DNA of 64,000 nt. It comes from CAZNPL01 sp964574815 (lineage in GTDB: Bacteria > Planctomycetota > Phycisphaerae > UBA1845). Positions 7,440-17,581 of the stretch are shown here, one piece after another. The stretch spans positions 6,093 to 70,092 of the forward strand of contig CAZNPL010000037.1 of assembly GCA_964574815.1 (NCBI GenBank), in the 5' to 3' direction. The number at the start of each line of letters is the position of its first letter. Within the stretch, counting starts at the first letter, position 1. A program made the position numbers and the translations under genes. The notes beneath the pieces were generated by a model. It made no database searches. It was not told where the DNA came from and saw only the letters and a list, made by a program, of their open reading frames with translations.

Positions 7440-8609
7440 ATGGTTTCCATGGCAAGACACAAGCGCGCCGCATCAAGCGATGAGAGTACCGTCGTTCGGC
7501 AACCCGCTGAGCACTTGTATCGAGACGAGCTTTCCGCTCTGGCCGAGCACGATCCGTATCCCAAGCCATTCGGCTGGCAGCTATCGCCGCTTGCGGTACG
7601 CGCTTTCATTCTCGGCACTGGACGCGATGACGTTGCCAAGTGGGCCGGCAGGAAAACCAAGGCCGGCATGGTCATCGAGCGGAAGTTTTACGGTGATGAC
7701 GTCCTGATAGACCGGTGCATCGTGACTCTGATGGGTAATCGCGGCTTGATGCTCGTTGGCGAGCCCGGCACGGCGAAGAGCATGCTCTCCGAGCTTCTCG
7801 CTGCCGCCGTCTCGGGCGTTTCCACGAACACGATCCAGGGTACCGCCGGAACGACCGAAGACCAGATCAAGTACTCCTGGAATTACGCTCTGCTGCTGGC
7901 CGAGGGGCCAAGCCTCGGCGCCCTCGTGCAAGCGCCGTTGTATGTTGGAATGAACGAAGGACGAGTTGTTCGTTTCGAGGAGATCACGCGTTGTCCACCT
8001 GAGATCCAGGATGCACTGGTATCCGTATTGTCGGAGAAACTCCTGCTTGTACCCGAGTTGGAGGGAGATGAGCGTCTGCTCTTCGCGGCGCCGGGCTTCA
8101 ACGTCATCGCAACGGCCAACACGAGAGACCGCGGCGTACACGAAATGTCGTCGGCGCTGAAGCGCCGATTCAACTTCGAAACAGTCCACCCGATTCGAGA
8201 GCTGAAGCTCGAAGTTGACCTTGTGAAGCGTGAAACCGAACGATTGCTCAACGAGTCCCACGCTCCCGTCACGTGCCGACCCGAGGTTGTTGAGTTGCTC
8301 GTGACGACCTTTCAGGACTTGCGTGAGGGGCGGACGGCTGAGGGGATTCAGGTCGAGAAGCCGACCGCAGTGATGTCGACCGCGGAGGCGGTGGCGGTCG
8401 GCCTCTCGGCAGGGCTGCACACGTTCTATTACAGCGATAAGAAACTTGACCCCGCCACCATCGCTCGTCACCTTGCCGGTACCGTCATGAAGGATAATCC
8501 GGACGACCTCAAGAAGCTTCGGCACTATTTCGACACCGTGGTGCGGAAACGAGCGGAATCCGGCGGCGTATGGAATCAATACTTCAAAGCCAAACGAGCA
8601 CTGAGCTAG
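7440..8609 (+). CDS. MoxR-family AAA+ ATPase
   Basis: A 389-residue ATPase from the ATG at 7440 (AGAAGG ribosome binding site; a GTG lies immediately before). Walker A is GEPGTAKS at about residues 107-114. The Walker B region reads VVRFEEI, a Glu-Glu variant of the usual Asp-Glu, sensor 1 is NVIATANTRD, and the arginine-finger region is SALKRRF. MoxR ATPases act with VWA-domain partners, like Mg/Co-chelatase subunits, to remodel or insert metal into target proteins; the VWA partner is encoded two genes downstream. First gene of a four-gene operon with the DUF5682, VWA and SWIM genes. In such clusters the ATPase is generally thought to drive a stress or defence complex; that is inference. Confidence 0.9.
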   Translation: MVSMARHKRAASSDESTVVRQPAEHLYRDELSALAEHDPYPKPFGWQLSPLAVRAFILGTGRDDVAKWAGRKTKAGMVIERKFYGDDVLIDRCIVTLMGNRGLMLVGEPGTAKSMLSELLAAAVSGVSTNTIQGTAGTTEDQIKYSWNYALLLAEGPSLGALVQAPLYVGMNEGRVVRFEEITRCPPEIQDALVSVLSEKLLLVPELEGDERLLFAAPGFNVIATANTRDRGVHEMSSALKRRFNFETVHPIRELKLEVDLVKRETERLLNESHAPVTCRPEVVELLVTTFQDLREGRTAEGIQVEKPTAVMSTAEAVAVGLSAGLHTFYYSDKKLDPATIARHLAGTVMKDNPDDLKKLRHYFDTVVRKRAESGGVWNQYFKAKRALS

Positions 8610-8662
8610 GCAAGCGCCGGCGCCCGGACCGAGGACGTGGGCCGGCGGGGCTTGCCGCTGCC

Positions 8663-11026
8663 ATGACGGCGGATGAGTTTGCGGCGCCGACCACCCCGGA
8701 CCTAAGAGCGCGCGTCGTGTACTTTCCTGTCCGACACCACAGTCCCGCCTGTGCCCATCATGTGGCGTCACTGATTCGCACCCTACGTCCGAGTGCCGTG
8801 CTCATCGAGGGACCACGCGACGCCACACCTCTGATCCCCCTGCTGTTGCGACCGGAAACAAGGTGCCCGGTAGCGATTTACACCACGTACGTGGATCGCG
8901 CGAATAAGGAAGCGCCGCGCCGTCACGCCGCGTACTATCCGCTATGCGACTACTCGCCGGAGCTGGTTGCGCTGCGCGCGGCAGATGAAGTCGGTGCCTC
9001 GGCGAAGTTCATCGATCTGACGTTCCCGGAGATGGTGCGGGCCGGTCGCATCGGCGAGGACGACAGGGCGCAGAGCCTCTTCGACGAACATGCCCTGACA
9101 CACAGCCATTTCCTGAAAGCAGTCTGCCAGCGGACGGGCGCGCGAGATCCGGATGAGTTGTGGGACCATCTATACGAGGTCGAATACGAAACCGTATCCG
9201 TCGAAGTGTTCATGCGGGCGGTTTCGACCTATTGCGCCCTGGCGCGGCACGACCAGACGCCCGAAGCACTGGCCGCCGACGGCACGTTGGCCAGAGAGCA
9301 GGCCATGGCTGCGGCGGTTGCGCAGGAAGATGGCGATCGAATCCTGGTTGTAACAGGGGGATTCCACACGGTTGCTCTTCCGACCACGGTGCCGGCCATG
9401 CCGCCGCGCGTAGAGGCGGCCGAGAAGGATGCCCTTGTCGTACTGATGCGGTATGGATTCGAGCAGCTCGATCGACTGAACGGTTACGCGTCCGGTATGC
9501 CGGCCCCTGATTTCTATCAGCGACGTTGGGATGGCGGGGAGGTCGGGCAAATCCTCGTCGAACTCGGCCGGCGTTGCCGACAGAGACGCATCGAACTCTC
9601 GGTGGCCGATGAGATCGCAGCGCTCGATCACTGCCGCCTGCTGGCGAGTTTGCGAGGCCACTCGCAACCATCCCGCGAGGACGTGCTCGACGCGATCCGT
9701 GCATGCTTTATCAAGGGGACCGTCGATATCGAGGGTGTCCTGGTTCTCGCCCTCGCGCGACAGCTTCTCGCGGGCAACTCGGTGGGTAGTGTTCCGCCGG
9801 ACGCGGGGCAGCCCCCCATCGTCGAGGACTTCCGCGTGACCGCTCGGCGCCTCACGCTGGATCTGGATCGGATCGAAGCGAGAGAGACTGCGCTGGACCT
9901 CTATCGTAAAACGCGCCACCGGGAGTTGTCGCGGTTCTTCTATCGCCTGGCGTTCTTGGACGTACCCTTCGCAGACCTGGTTCGCGGCCCGGATTTCGTG
10001 CGCGGCGTCGGGCTGGAACGTGTTCAGGAAGTTTGGAAGTACCACTGGTCACCGGCAGCAGAGTCTGCCCTGATCGAGCGAAGCGTCTATGGCGCCAGCG
10101 TGGAGGAAGCTGCGGCCTCTCTGCTGCTCGAGCGCTTCGCGCAGGCCGAGCTGAAAGGGCAAGGCCGCCGCGCCGACGTTGCGACGCACCTCCTGCTTGA
10201 AGCCTGCCAGATGGGCCTGCACAGGCATACGCAAGACCTGTTCGAGCAGACTCGCGACCTGGTGGCCGAGGACTCCGATTTTGTTTCCCTCATCACCGCG
10301 GTTGAGACGCTATTGATGCTGCACTTGTCGCGGGAGCCGCTGGAAGCCCACGGCCTGATCGGAGTCACCCTACTGGCAGGGCAAGCGTATAATCGGGCAA
10401 TCTACGTTCTGCCGCAGTTGGCCGCAACGCCGGATGATCAAACGGAGACCGTGCTCGATGCGTTAAATGCGATGGCACAGTCGGCCACGACGCTCGACGA
10501 GTCGGAGGGACAGCGGGAGGCTCGCCACACCGGGCTTCAGGAAATCGCCGAAACGGCGGGGGGTAACGCTGCGTTGCGAGGTGCCGCCGCGGGGACGCTT
10601 CACGCCGACGGCGCCATGTCTGTCTTAGAGTTGGTGCGGCACCTTCGCGGTCACCTGCTTGGCGCGGCCGCTTCCGACGGTCCGGCGTTTCTGCGCGGGC
10701 TGATGCGGACGGCACGGAGCGTTCTCTGGCGCGCCCCTGCTGCCATCGATGCCGTTCACGAGGTGTTGCGATCCTGGACAGAGGACCAGTTCGTCAGCCA
10801 GGTGCCGAACATGCGACTTGCGTTCGCCGACCTGACTCCGCGGGAGTGTGACGAGTTGGCGGCCTGTGTCGCGCGCCGGTTCGGCATTCAACCGCCGCGC
10901 GCCGCAGTCTCCGGAGCGTTCTCGGAATCCGATCTGCTGTTGGCAATCGACATCGAAGCTCGTTTGAAGCGCGCACTGCAGCGTGACGGACTCGACACCC
11001 TTGCGGATTCGGAGAGTGGAGCATGA
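8663..11026 (+). CDS. DUF5682-family protein
   Basis: About 787 residues from ATG 8663 (MTADEFAAP); an alternative start at 8570 would overlap the ATPase gene. The N-terminus VVYFPVRHHSPACAHHV followed by AVLIEGPRDATPLIPLLL resembles the TraB/ChaN-type (TIKI-like) metal-dependent fold, with conserved His and Glu that could bind metal. The rest is mostly helical and includes ILVVTGGFHTVAL and repeated Leu/Ala-rich helices. DUF5682 genes are typically found with MoxR, VWA and SWIM genes, exactly as here, and the stop codon overlaps the VWA start (ATGA). Biochemical activity is not established; a hydrolase or sensor role within the ATPase complex is inferred. Cytoplasmic, no signal peptide. Confidence 0.82.
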   Translation: MTADEFAAPTTPDLRARVVYFPVRHHSPACAHHVASLIRTLRPSAVLIEGPRDATPLIPLLLRPETRCPVAIYTTYVDRANKEAPRRHAAYYPLCDYSPELVALRAADEVGASAKFIDLTFPEMVRAGRIGEDDRAQSLFDEHALTHSHFLKAVCQRTGARDPDELWDHLYEVEYETVSVEVFMRAVSTYCALARHDQTPEALAADGTLAREQAMAAAVAQEDGDRILVVTGGFHTVALPTTVPAMPPRVEAAEKDALVVLMRYGFEQLDRLNGYASGMPAPDFYQRRWDGGEVGQILVELGRRCRQRRIELSVADEIAALDHCRLLASLRGHSQPSREDVLDAIRACFIKGTVDIEGVLVLALARQLLAGNSVGSVPPDAGQPPIVEDFRVTARRLTLDLDRIEARETALDLYRKTRHRELSRFFYRLAFLDVPFADLVRGPDFVRGVGLERVQEVWKYHWSPAAESALIERSVYGASVEEAAASLLLERFAQAELKGQGRRADVATHLLLEACQMGLHRHTQDLFEQTRDLVAEDSDFVSLITAVETLLMLHLSREPLEAHGLIGVTLLAGQAYNRAIYVLPQLAATPDDQTETVLDALNAMAQSATTLDESEGQREARHTGLQEIAETAGGNAALRGAAAGTLHADGAMSVLELVRHLRGHLLGAAASDGPAFLRGLMRTARSVLWRAPAAIDAVHEVLRSWTEDQFVSQVPNMRLAFADLTPRECDELAACVARRFGIQPPRAAVSGAFSESDLLLAIDIEARLKRALQRDGLDTLADSESGA

Positions 11027-12177
11027 CGAAGCCACCGAGTCCACAAGACATCGAGGCGCTTCGCCGCTGGCGGCTTGTACTTGGTCGCTTCGCCGAACGA
11101 GAGTTGGGCCCGATCGACGATACGGCTGGCTCGCAACACGGTCGGATGGACCGTGTCCTCGAGTATCTCTACGGGAGGGAGTACACCGGGCGCGGCGTTC
11201 GCAGGCGAGATTCCGGGCGGAGTGGCGGACTGGGGCCCAGTTTACTCGTGTTGCCGGAGTGGCTGGCGGAAGTACGTGAGCTCTTTCCACGAGAAACCAT
11301 CGAGGTTGTTGAGCGCCATGCCCTGGATCGTTACGGCATGACCGAGCTGGTGACGGATCGCGAAGTGCTCGAGAGGCTCGAGCCCAACTATGAGCTGCTC
11401 AAAGCGGTGCTGACGTTTCGCGGCATGATGCACGGAGAGGTGCTTGAGGCCGCAAGGCGCGTCGTGCGACACGTCGTCGAGGATCTTCGTCGAAGGTTGG
11501 CGAAAGAGGTAAAGCAGGCACTTTGGGGGCGGCTGAACCGGCAACGCCGGAGTCTCCTCAAGGTCGCGAAGAACCTGGACGTGCGCCGCACGATCCGGGC
11601 GAACCTGAAGCACTTCGATGTTCGCAGAAAACGGCTCGTCCTGAATGAGCTCTTCTTCAGCTCCCGGATCCAGCACCACATGCCCTGGCACATCATTATG
11701 GCCGTCGATTGTAGCGGATCGATGCTCGATTCCGTGATCCACTCGGCGGTCATGGCCGGCATCTTCAAGGGGCTGCCGGCGGTCCACACGAGCTTGGTTG
11801 CATTCGATACGGAGATCATCGATCTCACGGAATTGGCCAGCGACCCGGTCGAGGTGCTGATGAGCGTGCAGCTCGGTGGTGGCACCGACATCGGAAAGGC
11901 GCTGGCCTACTGCGAATCGCTTGTGCGGCAGCCGTCGAGGACCGTCGTCATATGCGTGACGGATTTCTACGAGGGTGCGGCCGCGAGCAACATGCTCGCC
12001 ACCATAAAACGGCTGCGCGAGACGGGTGCTCGGGTTCTCGGCTTGGCTGCGCTGGATGAGAAGGCGCAGCCGGTCTATGACCGTGAGTTGGCGGCTCGTT
12101 GTGTCGACATGGGTGCCGAGATCGCGGCGCTGACGCCGCTAAGGTTGGCTGAATGGCTGGCGAAAGTCCTGAGCTAG
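11023..12177 (+). CDS. VWA-domain protein (MIDAS type), partner of the MoxR ATPase
   Basis: A 384-residue protein whose start codon overlaps the previous stop (ATGA). Residues about 220-380 form a von Willebrand A domain with an intact MIDAS site: DCSGSM, then the conserved Thr in GGGTD and Asp in CVTDFYEG. The N-terminal 200 residues are helical and charged (VVRHVVEDLRRRLAKEVKQALWGRL). VWA proteins bind a divalent metal and serve as substrate adaptors or regulators of MoxR ATPases. Overlap on both sides (4 nt upstream, 25 nt with the SWIM gene) points to translational coupling and a fixed stoichiometry. Confidence 0.92.
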   Translation: MTKPPSPQDIEALRRWRLVLGRFAERELGPIDDTAGSQHGRMDRVLEYLYGREYTGRGVRRRDSGRSGGLGPSLLVLPEWLAEVRELFPRETIEVVERHALDRYGMTELVTDREVLERLEPNYELLKAVLTFRGMMHGEVLEAARRVVRHVVEDLRRRLAKEVKQALWGRLNRQRRSLLKVAKNLDVRRTIRANLKHFDVRRKRLVLNELFFSSRIQHHMPWHIIMAVDCSGSMLDSVIHSAVMAGIFKGLPAVHTSLVAFDTEIIDLTELASDPVEVLMSVQLGGGTDIGKALAYCESLVRQPSRTVVICVTDFYEGAAASNMLATIKRLRETGARVLGLAALDEKAQPVYDRELAARCVDMGAEIAALTPLRLAEWLAKVLS

Positions 12178-14195
12178 TGGCCTTGGCCCGTCGCATGGTG
12201 GTGTTCGATGACGGTGCGCTGGCTGCGCTTGCGAACCGGGGCCTGGTCCGCCGCGCGCACAAGGACCTCGAAAAGACGCCTCCGCAATGCACCGCTTCAT
12301 CCGACGAACAATTCGTCTTCGAGATCGACGGATTTCACGTCCGGCTTGGTGACAACCCCGTCGACGCGAGGTGTGACTGTGGCGCGAGCGCAGTTTGCCG
12401 ACACGTCCTGGCGACGGTGATTCATCTCCGCGATCACGTCGCGTCATGCGACAGCGGCCCATCAACACAAGCAAAAGCTGATCCCGGCGCAGAGATCATG
12501 AGTGTCACCGCTGAGGCGCTTGAGTCATGGGCTGGTAGGGCGGTCGTACGTCGCGCTTTGAACTGTGCGCGTGAGGACGTTGATTTCGAAAAGGGCGAAG
12601 CCCTAGTAGCGCAGCTTCCGGCGTTGAACGCCACCGTTCGGTGGTTGCCCGGGGCGGGCCTGGGCGGTATGCTCTGCTCCTGCCATGCTGCCGGTTCGTG
12701 CGAACACAAGGTGGCCGCAGTGCTGGCGTTCTGGGCCAGCCAGGGACGCGAGTACTCAGGGGTGCCCGAACAGCACCTGCAAGCCGCCGCCGGCGCCCCG
12801 AGGACGCGTGCGGAAATACGCGATTCGGTCCGACAGGTATTGCAGGAGATGGTCGCTCTGGGATTGGAACGCATCTCCGAGTCCACCCGACAACGCCTGA
12901 AGACGCTGGCCGTGTCCGCCCACGGAGTGGACCTTCCCCGCCTTGAACGCCTGCTGAATACTCTGGCTGAGGAGACGGCACTGCTGCTGAAGCGCAATGC
13001 CCAGGGTGCCGCGGCGCAGGTATTTCATAACGCAGCCCGCGCCTGGGCGTTGACGGCGGCGCTGGAGCGACCGACATCAGCCCTCGTCGGCGTTCATCGA
13101 ACGAAGTACGAGCGGGTCGCGGGGGATCTTGATTTGATCGGCGTGGGCGCCCGGCAATGGCGAACTCGCAGCGGCTACGAGGGGCTTACAGTCTACTTCT
13201 GGGAACCCCGTTCCCGGCGATGGAACACGTGGACCGACGCCCGTCCGCTCGGGTTGAGTTTTGAACCGGCCGCCCGCTACACGCAGCCGTTCCCGTGGAC
13301 TGGTGTGGAAGATCCTCACGAAGCCAGCCGTTCGCACTACCGTGTGACCGGTGCCTATCGCAATCCAGTCGGGCGACTCTCGGGCCGTCCGAGCACGCGG
13401 GCGGTGCGCCTCGGACCGTCGAACATCGGGCGGGTGCCTGCAATACAAACGTGGCCTGACCTCCTGCCGCGCCTCGAGCGTGTCTACGGAGGCGGCCTTG
13501 CCGAGCCGTCGGAACAGGACGCAATTGTCCTGCTCGCACCCAAGAGTACGCGAGACCCCGTATTTGACGAGGTGGGACAAGTTCTGCGCCGGTCACTCAT
13601 GGATGCAAAGGGGCGGGAATTATCGTTGACCCTGCCGCATGATGACACGACAGCAGCGGGCGCTAACCTTTTGGAGTCCATCGCGAACGACGAAATCGTT
13701 TTGGTCCTCGGCCTCGTTCGTGGCCGAACGGAGGGCATCTACGTAGAACCCATTACATTTCATACCAAGGATCGGTCTGTGCACATCACGCTGGACGGCG
13801 CTACATTGTTACGCGCCGCCAACTCTCACGGCTCCACACCTAACGATCAGGAAACAGACGGGGCCGACGAGATCGACCGCGACGACTTAGCCGCGCCGTG
13901 CTCCCCCGTCGGACTGCTGCTGCAGCAGGCGCTCGAGTACGTGGAGGACGTGGCCGAGGCCGGCTTGCACATCCCGCGCGACCTCAATGTGCTGCGGGCA
14001 CTCGCCGAGAAGATGAACACACTCGGTCTCGAAACCTGTCGCCAGGCCGCCCTTTCAACCGCAGACGCGATTGATCAATCGCGACGTGGACGCCGCGCTG
14101 CCGTTCCTGCCGGCGCGCTGCTGAGCGCCGGCTACGTGTTACGCCTTGCGTTGCAGCAAGAGGCGCTCGCACTCTGGGCTCGTCAACTCGCTTGA
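12153..14195 (+). CDS. SWIM zinc-finger protein with two SWIM motifs
   Basis: A 680-residue protein overlapping the VWA gene by 25 nt. Two Cys/His motifs of the SWIM type (CxCx5CxH) are visible: CDCGASAVCRH near residue 74 and CSCHAAGSCEH near residue 170. SWIM fingers bind nucleic acid or protein. The remaining 500 residues are helical then beta-rich, with no catalytic motif I recognise. It ends 17 nt from the convergent DUF4132 gene, a family often found with this set. In the complex it could supply target recognition for the ATPase-VWA pair; that is inferred. Two intact fingers argue the gene is functional. Confidence 0.85.
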   Translation: MAGESPELVALARRMVVFDDGALAALANRGLVRRAHKDLEKTPPQCTASSDEQFVFEIDGFHVRLGDNPVDARCDCGASAVCRHVLATVIHLRDHVASCDSGPSTQAKADPGAEIMSVTAEALESWAGRAVVRRALNCAREDVDFEKGEALVAQLPALNATVRWLPGAGLGGMLCSCHAAGSCEHKVAAVLAFWASQGREYSGVPEQHLQAAAGAPRTRAEIRDSVRQVLQEMVALGLERISESTRQRLKTLAVSAHGVDLPRLERLLNTLAEETALLLKRNAQGAAAQVFHNAARAWALTAALERPTSALVGVHRTKYERVAGDLDLIGVGARQWRTRSGYEGLTVYFWEPRSRRWNTWTDARPLGLSFEPAARYTQPFPWTGVEDPHEASRSHYRVTGAYRNPVGRLSGRPSTRAVRLGPSNIGRVPAIQTWPDLLPRLERVYGGGLAEPSEQDAIVLLAPKSTRDPVFDEVGQVLRRSLMDAKGRELSLTLPHDDTTAAGANLLESIANDEIVLVLGLVRGRTEGIYVEPITFHTKDRSVHITLDGATLLRAANSHGSTPNDQETDGADEIDRDDLAAPCSPVGLLLQQALEYVEDVAEAGLHIPRDLNVLRALAEKMNTLGLETCRQAALSTADAIDQSRRGRRAAVPAGALLSAGYVLRLALQQEALALWARQLA

Positions 14196-14211
14196 CCGCC
14201 GGCCCGATCTA

Positions 14212-17148
14212 CTACTGATTGGCTTTGATGCCCGAGATCCGCCGCACATCGCCCATCACCTCCGAAAAGACGATCGGCGGGACGTCCGCGAACCTCAGTA
14301 CACGAGGGTCGCTCTCCCCGCAAGGTTCGTCGTATTCGTAGCTTCCGTATTTGACCGACCCGCCGCGGACGAAGAACACCGTCCCCAGCGTCACCTCGTC
14401 GTACATGTCCATGCCCATGAACATACCTTCGATCAGTATCAGGACATCGACACCGGCGGCCGGGAAGCTCTTTTGGTAGCTGCTGACGCCGCCCGCATCG
14501 ACAACCGATCCACGGTTCCAGCCGAGGCGCTCTGCTCGACCCTTGAAGGTCATGCCGTTAAGCGATCTGCCATGCAGCTCTTGATAGCTCTTGAGGTTCT
14601 GCTGGCCCTCAGTTATGGCAACGACTTCGCGCTCCAGTTGAGGGAACGGCGGCTCAACCTCGTAGTCGGACAAGTGCTCCAACCACGCCTTCCGCGTGTC
14701 TTCGTCGACCTCTAACGGGTGCACCATGCCTACCCGAGCGGAGCTGGGCAGCTCATACGCATCGTCCGTGTTGGTTGTGAGCGTACGGTCCTCCAGCGCG
14801 CGAAACAGGCCGGTGAGCTTACCATGTCCGTCGTATACACCCCAAACGAGCCGCGTGGCAAAAGGCAGCAAGATCGGATGGTCCAGGAAAAGCTCACGCC
14901 ACCGCGACACTTCCCATCGGCGTTGCCTGACCAGCAGATTATCGAGCCTCAGCTTTTGCGCTTTGATCACCTCTCGCAGGTTGGCCGCCACCTCCTTCAT
15001 CTCGCTCTTGACGTCCGCGGAGGCGCTCTTCGGCAAGCTCTTGACGGTTTTGTTCTTCTTCAGGTCGATGTATCGCAGCTTGAAGTCGGTTCCCAGGCGC
15101 ACTTCGTATTGCGACGCGCCTGCGTCGATGATCGTGGATTCCCCGAGCTTGAAGCACAGCCATGGCACGACCCGGTCACCCAACTCATCCGGCGTGATGC
15201 CTTGCCTCTCGGCCGCCAGAGCGAACGATTCGGCGGCCGCTCGCCCGACATTCTTCATTTTCGTCCGGTACCGTATCGCCATCGAATCCACCGCGAGCAG
15301 GGCCGCATCCGTTCCCAGCAGGGCCAGGGCCTGCACGGCGTACTCGGCGAGCTTGCCCCTTTTCGCATCGACCCAGATCCGGATCTGAGCCGCGAGTACC
15401 GGCACGACGGCATCATCCCCAAGCATCGCCGCAACCGTCATCGCCCAGCGGTCCGAAGCCGCTTGTTTGCTTCGCAGGAATGCGTCAAGAACCGCGGCGG
15501 CAAACGGTCCGCTGCGGGCGCGGTCGAGCAGCCGGTAAACGGCTGCCGCCTCCGGGTCCGGTCGCATTTCCTTGGCCCTCGATTGTCGGAAGAACAAATA
15601 GCGTATCTGCCGCTCCGACAAGCGCTTCCCATCACGCCAGTACAGCGATGGAAGATTCCCCTCCTTGATCCAATCGGCAACGGCCGTCTCGAGCTTCTTC
15701 GCTGTCCGCTTGGTGCGAGCGGATATGTCCGCCTTGGTGATCTCCCTACCCTGGCGACTCCAGGCGTCCTCGAGTCCCAGCAGCATCTGGTCTCGCACGT
15801 CCTCGTTGGACTCGTCGTCCAATCTCGCCTCCAGGGCGGCGAGCGCTTTCTCCGTTCCAGCACCCGCGAGCAATTGCGCGGCGGCGAGTCGAATATCGCC
15901 CCTCTTGTGCTGCAGCAACGTCGTCGCTTTCTCCACGGCGGCCTCGCCGCCCTTGGCCAGTGCGCGACTCGCTGCAGACCGCACCGGCTTGGACTTGTGC
16001 TCGAGCAGTTCCCAAAGCACATCCGACAGACACTCCGGCCTCCATTTTTGGGCGAGTGCCAGGCTCTTGAGCACATCTTCCGCACTTGATTCGGCCAGCC
16101 TTTGCCGCAGATGCGACTCGATCATCTCGGCGTGCGTCGCGTCATCCAGCTTGATCAAGGCCTCGAGCCCCACCGACTGCACGTCGGGGTACTGATTGGC
16201 GATCAATGCCTCAAAGACCGGCACCGCCGCCGCACCCATATGAGCCCCTGCCATCTGCGCCATGTTGCCCACGTCGAATTCGCGCGTTGCTTGTCGAGCG
16301 TAGGCCACGAGATCCGGCACGACCTCTTCGCCCAGGCGTTCCGCCATGAATTCGGCGACCATAAACTTGTTCACCATGTTCGGACTGCCGCCCATAGCGC
16401 GCCGCGTGACATCGAGAGCGGTTTGGCGATATCGATCCGGCGCGTGGGCGAACAGCTCTCGCATCTGCAGAAACTGACTCCAGCGGTCATCTTCGACGGC
16501 GACGTGTTCCGCAACGTACGCCTCGTACTTATCCCCGGCTTTCTGCAGCAGGACGGCCAGGACGTCCGCGCTGTCCGATGCCCATCTCAGGTTGCTAAAC
16601 ACACCAGGCAGTACGCGGTCAAGTCGGTCCGGTGCGTGCTCCAGCAGCAGGGCCACGAACGCCGGTGCGCTATTGGTGAACGTCGCTGCACTCACCGTAC
16701 GGTCCAACACTTCGTCGTCCATCCGGAGCAAGTGCCTGCCGAATGACGTCGGTCGGCCATTGCGGACCAAGCGATCGATTCGCTGCAGGGCCCTTGCGGC
16801 AATATACGGCGTCGCCAGCCCCGCGCATTCGCGGGCAACTACCTCAAAGAAATCTTGATCTTCACGTTCCCGCGCCAGGCAATTATCCAGCCAATCCCAC
16901 AGGACATCATCTGCTTTGAGAACCAGAAAGACATGAACGAGCCGCCGATCTTCCTCGGACCAGTCAGGTGGATCGCGCAGCGCCCGGATAAGATCGCTTG
17001 TCCAGTACTCGTGCTTGCCCGGTTTCGGAATGCTCCGTAGCGCCGCGTCGTCCCCGTCGCGAACGTAGGCCGCTATCCGATCGAAACCGCTGTAGTGTGT
17101 ATATCTGTCCTTTTTCAGCCTCGTCAAGATGTCAGTCAATCGCGCCAT
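14212..17148 (-). CDS. HEAT-repeat protein with C-terminal DUF4132-like domain
   Basis: A 978-residue protein. The first two thirds are Ala/Leu-rich helical repeats of HEAT/ARM type (VRSAASRALAKGGEAAVEKA, DIRLAAAQLLAGAGTEKALAAL). The C-terminal 300 residues carry the DUF4132 pattern: LVWGVYDGHGKLTGLFR, MVHPLEVDEDTRKAWLEHLSD, and near the end GMDMYDEVTLGTVFF. It is encoded opposite to the MoxR/DUF5682/VWA/SWIM operon with 17 nt between stop codons, and the families co-occur elsewhere, so it is probably part of the same system although under its own promoter. DUF4132 has been linked with WGR/MolR-like regulators, but its activity is unknown. No membrane segment. Confidence 0.82.
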   Translation of the reverse strand: MARLTDILTRLKKDRYTHYSGFDRIAAYVRDGDDAALRSIPKPGKHEYWTSDLIRALRDPPDWSEEDRRLVHVFLVLKADDVLWDWLDNCLAREREDQDFFEVVARECAGLATPYIAARALQRIDRLVRNGRPTSFGRHLLRMDDEVLDRTVSAATFTNSAPAFVALLLEHAPDRLDRVLPGVFSNLRWASDSADVLAVLLQKAGDKYEAYVAEHVAVEDDRWSQFLQMRELFAHAPDRYRQTALDVTRRAMGGSPNMVNKFMVAEFMAERLGEEVVPDLVAYARQATREFDVGNMAQMAGAHMGAAAVPVFEALIANQYPDVQSVGLEALIKLDDATHAEMIESHLRQRLAESSAEDVLKSLALAQKWRPECLSDVLWELLEHKSKPVRSAASRALAKGGEAAVEKATTLLQHKRGDIRLAAAQLLAGAGTEKALAALEARLDDESNEDVRDQMLLGLEDAWSRQGREITKADISARTKRTAKKLETAVADWIKEGNLPSLYWRDGKRLSERQIRYLFFRQSRAKEMRPDPEAAAVYRLLDRARSGPFAAAVLDAFLRSKQAASDRWAMTVAAMLGDDAVVPVLAAQIRIWVDAKRGKLAEYAVQALALLGTDAALLAVDSMAIRYRTKMKNVGRAAAESFALAAERQGITPDELGDRVVPWLCFKLGESTIIDAGASQYEVRLGTDFKLRYIDLKKNKTVKSLPKSASADVKSEMKEVAANLREVIKAQKLRLDNLLVRQRRWEVSRWRELFLDHPILLPFATRLVWGVYDGHGKLTGLFRALEDRTLTTNTDDAYELPSSARVGMVHPLEVDEDTRKAWLEHLSDYEVEPPFPQLEREVVAITEGQQNLKSYQELHGRSLNGMTFKGRAERLGWNRGSVVDAGGVSSYQKSFPAAGVDVLILIEGMFMGMDMYDEVTLGTVFFVRGGSVKYGSYEYDEPCGESDPRVLRFADVPPIVFSEVMGDVRRISGIKANQ

Positions 17149-17581
17149 GACAACCTCGCGAACTCAGTTTCGGTCCTCCAAGTGCATGCCCCATGGTACA
17201 CGATGTGAACAGGATGGCGAGAGGACGCCGCCCCGCGCGTGGCTGTTGTCAGCCGCCGCGGCGGTCAGATCCATGAGCGCTCCGAAATAACGGACACGTA
17301 AGGGCGGGTGGCAAGCGTCGCCTCAAATGCTGTGCTCGCCTACTGCTCCCGGCGCTCACGCGTTTGGGCACGCATGAACCAGGAAGATGTGAGGAGTATT
17401 TCATTGGAAAGTGGCTTGTCAAAAACCCGCGGCTGTCCTGCCCAGCCACCCGAGCGCTATGGCGCTGCGTCTCTTGTCGATCGTGCGATGGCGGCCGGCA
17501 GTCGGTCACCCAGTCTGGCATGCTGCGCATCGCGGTGGCATGAGTAAGTTGATTGCGTCGTCCGCCCGGGAGGACTGAGCC

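Noticed and set aside
14719..16089. Plus-strand frame of 456 codons
   Set aside because: Antisense shadow of the HEAT/DUF4132 gene in GC-rich DNA; composition not protein-like.
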